DNA of 64,000 bases from Deltaproteobacteria bacterium (GTDB lineage: Bacteria; UBA10199; GCA-002796325; JACPFF01): positions 105,351-169,350 of the forward strand of contig JACPFF010000019.1 in assembly GCA_016183065.1 (NCBI GenBank), written 5' to 3'. Of this stretch, positions 61,311-64,000 are shown piece by piece. Below the pieces are notes generated by a model. That model had not been told where the DNA came from. It ran no database searches and saw nothing but the letters and a program-made list of their open reading frames with translations. Made by a program: the position numbers and the translations under genes. Numbering within the stretch: position 1 is the first letter of the stretch; every line of letters starts with the position of its first letter.

Positions 61311-61326
61311 TGGCATGGATGTTGCT
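61311..61326 (+). promoter_or_regulatory. sigma-54 promoter of the metalloprotease gene
   Basis: TGGCATGGATGTTGCT is a full consensus match. The -12 C is 61325, transcript start near 61337, three bases before ATG 61340. TTTCATTGAA (61284-61293) lies upstream. Confidence 0.78.
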
Positions 61327-61339
61327 GTCAATGAACATA

Positions 61340-63723
61340 ATGTCGAATAGAATAATCCTTTGCTCCATTCTTCTCACACTCACCGCAACGACTCGCGCCA
61401 CGGCGACACCAGATCCCTCCATCGTCCAGGCCGTACAAAACCGGCCGGAAATGGCTGGAGTCACGCTCCTTCCACGGGAAGAGCGGAGGATCAATATCTC
61501 GACGGATTTTTCCCGCTGGAACTCTGTCATGCGGACGAAGAATATTTCCTCTTTGCCACACCGCCGGCATCAACACCGTATCAAACCGGACTGGTGAAAA
61601 GTCATTTCGATCTTCCCGCCGGCCTTCCCATGTCCTGGCCGTCGAAGATCTTCCATTGGTGGGAGGGGCCGACCGTTAATTATGGTGAACCGAGCGAGGT
61701 GGTGGCATTGCAGGGAAGTGTCAACCGTGTGCATGCCTATTTGGGGATGGTTCTCGATATCTGGGATGCAGAATATGACCTGCCGTGGAAGCCGTTGGAA
61801 ACCGATGCGAGCGGGGAGGAGGGGGCATCTTTGTTGATGCGACAATATGTCGGTATGGAAGGGGAAGAATCCATTGGGGAAACGGCCTGGACCAACAGCA
61901 GAGACCTCATTGTCTACAACGTGACGATCCAGGAGTATGGAAAATATCTCAAAGACTATGGGACGCTCAGCGTGGTCGGCCATGAAGTGGGCCATATCAT
62001 CCACGAGATATATGCGGGTGACGTCCACGCGTGGGACATCCCTGAAACCTGCGTCGATGGGGAATCCGGCGAAGTCGCCAAGGCGTGCATCGAGTTCTAT
62101 ATTGCCCAGGGCACGAACGAGGCATGGGGAGACCTGCTCTCCAATATCGCTGCCAATGCGATCACCCCCCAGGTTCCCGCAGCGTTCGTGATGTTTGGGA
62201 AGAAACCGTGGGATTGGAATACCCCGCTGCCGCTCTCCGCAACACAAAAAACAGAGGCCTACGCGATGCTCCACGACACCGTGGAAGAAAAATTTCTGGT
62301 CGCTGCCGCGGGGAAATCGGAAGAAGTCTCGTTTGGTTGGAGCCACGATGCCGGCGCGCTCTTCAAGGAGTGGGTGGCGTTGTAGGTCTCTGGCACAGCG
62401 GACAATTTTTTAAATGGCGCGGGTGAACCATTCATACCGGGAACAGGGTATGCCACTTTTCGCGAGATCGTCATGTTCGCCTTGCAAGGGGGGTACCTCA
62501 CCAAGAGTGCAGCGCTCAAGGAACAGGTCGCCGATCTGATCATCGCGTGCCAAGATCTGGCGGATGCCACCTCCACGAAGAAATCACCGCCCATTGCCGC
62601 TGCCACCTGTGCAACCTTGATCAAGGCCGCACAATATTATGGCATTCCGCTATCCAAGGGGCTGGCAAGTGGCATCAGCCTGAATCCGATCGCCTCGAGA
62701 GTCTATGACCTGTCGGTCGATCAGATCCGTGCGGTCGGCACATGCTCACAGAAGAGCATTCACTGTCAGATAACGGGGTCAATCAATGACCATTACACCT
62801 ATGCCGTCGATGTGACCAATCATGGACCCGACGTGGTGACCGAACAGGTGGTCTTATCGCGCACCATGGTGGACACTAATCTCTCCGGGTCACCCAAGAT
62901 TTTCGAAGGGACGATCCCGCGGGGAAACATGCCGGAGGGCGTGGCACTGCTCTGCGAGGTGCCATCGCCCATCCTGGTCGGAGAAACGCGCTCGTGTTCA
63001 TTCGCATGGGCGCCGACGCCGGCAGCGTTACAGGGGAACCAGAAGATTGTCCTCTTCGGGTTGGTGAAAGAAGAAGTGCTGGGAGTCGATAAAGAGACCA
63101 TGCTGGAGAAATTCAACAATAGTGCAGGAGGAAATTGGTCGGCAGTCCTCCCGTATCCCGTGACGGAGCTGGAGGAAGGGAACAATAGCATCGTCATTTC
63201 GTTACAGCCCGATATCCGTCCATGGCAGTTCAGCGCGACGTGGACTCCGTCCATTGCTTTTGGACCAAAACAGGGTGCGACGTCCCCGGCGCAGTGGAAT
63301 TTTGAGGCCATTCCCTACAATGGGGGCGATGCCTTTGTCATGAAATCCGTGACCGTGCACGTGTTTGCCATGCCACAGATTGCCGATGCCCTTGCGCAAT
63401 ACGCGAAGAACGTGCAATCGGCGGAAAACAAAGTCAATGAGATGGCCGCCGGCACGCCGGGCCCCGGGGCTTTTTTTGGAGTGGATGACGTGAAAAACGT
63501 TGGCGCCAATATGGTGCCCGCCTGTACCGGCATTGCTCATACGGATGGGGCGATCAATGCGGGTGAACACTGGAAGGGAGCAACAATGGAGTGCCCGCTT
63601 CCGCAGACCGACCTCTTCCTCGTCATCTATGATTATCCCGATGTCATTGCTGAAACCGACGAGTGGAACAATCTTGCATTCTATAGTATTTCAACGTTTA
63701 ATGAGTACAAATGTGCTCGTTAA
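61340..63723 (+). pseudogene. interrupted secreted gluzincin (M4-like) metalloprotease
   Basis: The signal peptide (MSNRIILCSILLTLTATTRA) is in one frame up to about 61507; similarity continues in another frame. A single missing T in the T run 61507-61511 (5 T, 6 expected) would restore one frame. Downstream the frame holds HEVGH (61981-61995) and NEAWGD (Glu at 62119-62121), the metal ligands of M4-type proteases, with a ~22-residue insert containing two Cys between them. An in-frame TAG at 62383-62385 then interrupts the ~795-residue product, whose C-terminal part (to 63723) has strand-rich, CARDB-like features (VDVTNHGPDVV, IAETDEWNN). Either a decaying gene, sequence errors, or read-through. 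Sigma-54 promoter intact. Confidence 0.72.
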
Positions 63724-63894
63724 ACGTTAGAAATACTTATGGTACCGTAAGATGCATGTACTCAGGAAAAGTTAACGCACCATATTCCATTGGTCAGGAA
63801 TCAGGAGAACCAGTCATCGTGACGGGATCCGCCCTCGCACAGCTTCTCCCCAAAAAAATCCCTGCATTGTTACTCTCGGAGCTTTGGGAGAAAA

Positions 63895-64000
63895 GCCCTC
63901 GCCTTTAGGCGATCCCTTTAGGTAAGAAGTGGGGCATGCAGCTGTATCGTCGGGGCGCCCATACGGTCTATGATTTAAAGTATCACGTGGTGTGGAGCAC
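63895..64000 (+). mobile_element. IS200/IS605-family element, left end, cut by window edge
   Basis: The hairpin TCGCC-TTTA-GGCGA (63899-63912) resembles the left-end structures recognised by IS200/IS605 TnpA. The transposase frame begins 24 bases later. The exact left boundary cannot be placed, and the right end is outside the window. Confidence 0.7.
63936..64000 (+). CDS. tnpA: IS200/IS605 transposase TnpA, N-terminal fragment
   Basis: The first 21 codons, with HTVYDLKYHVVWST, are the conserved start of Y1 (HUH) transposases of IS200 type. These move single-stranded DNA in a peel-and-paste manner. The GTAAG ahead may be the ribosome site. Truncated by the window edge. Confidence 0.85.
   Translation, partial: MQLYRRGAHTVYDLKYHVVWS

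Noticed and set aside
62383-62385. TAG as pyrrolysine or recoded codon
   Set aside because: No Pyl insertion signal is recognisable, other genes in the window use TAG as stop, and the same gene has a frameshift, so decay or error is more likely.
63711-63908. 65-aa frame before the IS200 end
   Set aside because: It begins inside the protease gene and ends in the IS hairpin; no ribosome-binding site and no recognisable sequence.
1-64000. tRNA, rRNA or CRISPR arrays
   Set aside because: No T-loop-like GGTTCGAATCC, rRNA-like stretch, or regularly spaced repeats were noticed by eye; a tRNAscan or CRISPR search would settle this.

Overview
The window reads as one continuous piece of a GC-rich, Gram-negative bacterial chromosome. 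Supporting signs are many lipoprotein signal peptides, an amgK-murU peptidoglycan-recycling pair, BolA/monothiol glutaredoxin, HemN, two acyl-CoA dehydrogenases and a PhaR-type regulator. A TIGR02147-family protein coupled to a large lipoprotein, and Cys-containing C-terminal sorting tails, recall Bdellovibrio/myxobacteria-like or uncultured former 'Deltaproteobacteria' lineages; that placement is inference. No rRNA, tRNA, CRISPR or prophage was seen by eye.

Layout. 1-3.9 kb (minus): phosphodiesterase, membrane proteins, PhaR regulator and an ArsA-like ATPase cut by the left edge. 4.2-12.6 kb (mostly plus): a 1549-aa protein with a C-terminal PD-(D/E)xK-like motif and an unrecognised three-gene set. 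12.6-19.4 kb (minus): acyltransferase, three lipoproteins and the TIGR02147 gene. 19.7-28.3 kb (plus): a degenerate NtrC-type regulator, thiE, thiD, a transglutaminase-like/TPR protein, hemD, a Cys-rich lipoprotein and ahcY, with a cluster of MITE-like elements. 28.5-31.6 kb: ParA fused to a helix-hairpin-helix, BolA and a large SDR. 31.6-35.0 kb (minus): three secreted proteins with Gly-Gly-Cys C-terminal tails, plus a 24-codon ORF overlapped on both sides. 35-46 kb (minus): acyl-CoA dehydrogenase; a polyprenyl-phosphate-arabinose cassette (GT-C, UbiA, DprE1, DprE2); FAD oxidase; hemN-hemE-galU-grxD-bolA. 46.2-55.4 kb (plus): an antitoxin-like/nucleotidyltransferase pair, a glutaryl-CoA dehydrogenase, and a probable lysine-catabolic run (aminotransferase, aldehyde dehydrogenase, lysine 5,6-aminomutase alpha homologue), then a lipid kinase. 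55.4-60 kb (minus): amgK-murU operon and a flippase-like protein. 60-64 kb: terminator, repeat element, vapBC-like pair, an interrupted metalloprotease, and an IS200/IS605 end at the right edge.

The most interesting pattern is regulatory. Six -24/-12 (sigma-54) promoter matches precede exported or very large proteins (4261, 22433, 25601, 61340 plus; 33696, 34984 minus). In three of them the start codon lies 15-16 nt after the -12 C and has no ribosome-binding site, so the predicted mRNAs are nearly leaderless. Five of the six carry an ATTTCA/TGAAAT word 50-140 nt upstream of the predicted transcription start, and the sixth has a related inverted repeat. This suggests a sigma-54 regulon for surface or secreted proteins. 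Both toxin-antitoxin-like modules also look leaderless, from sigma-70 promoters.
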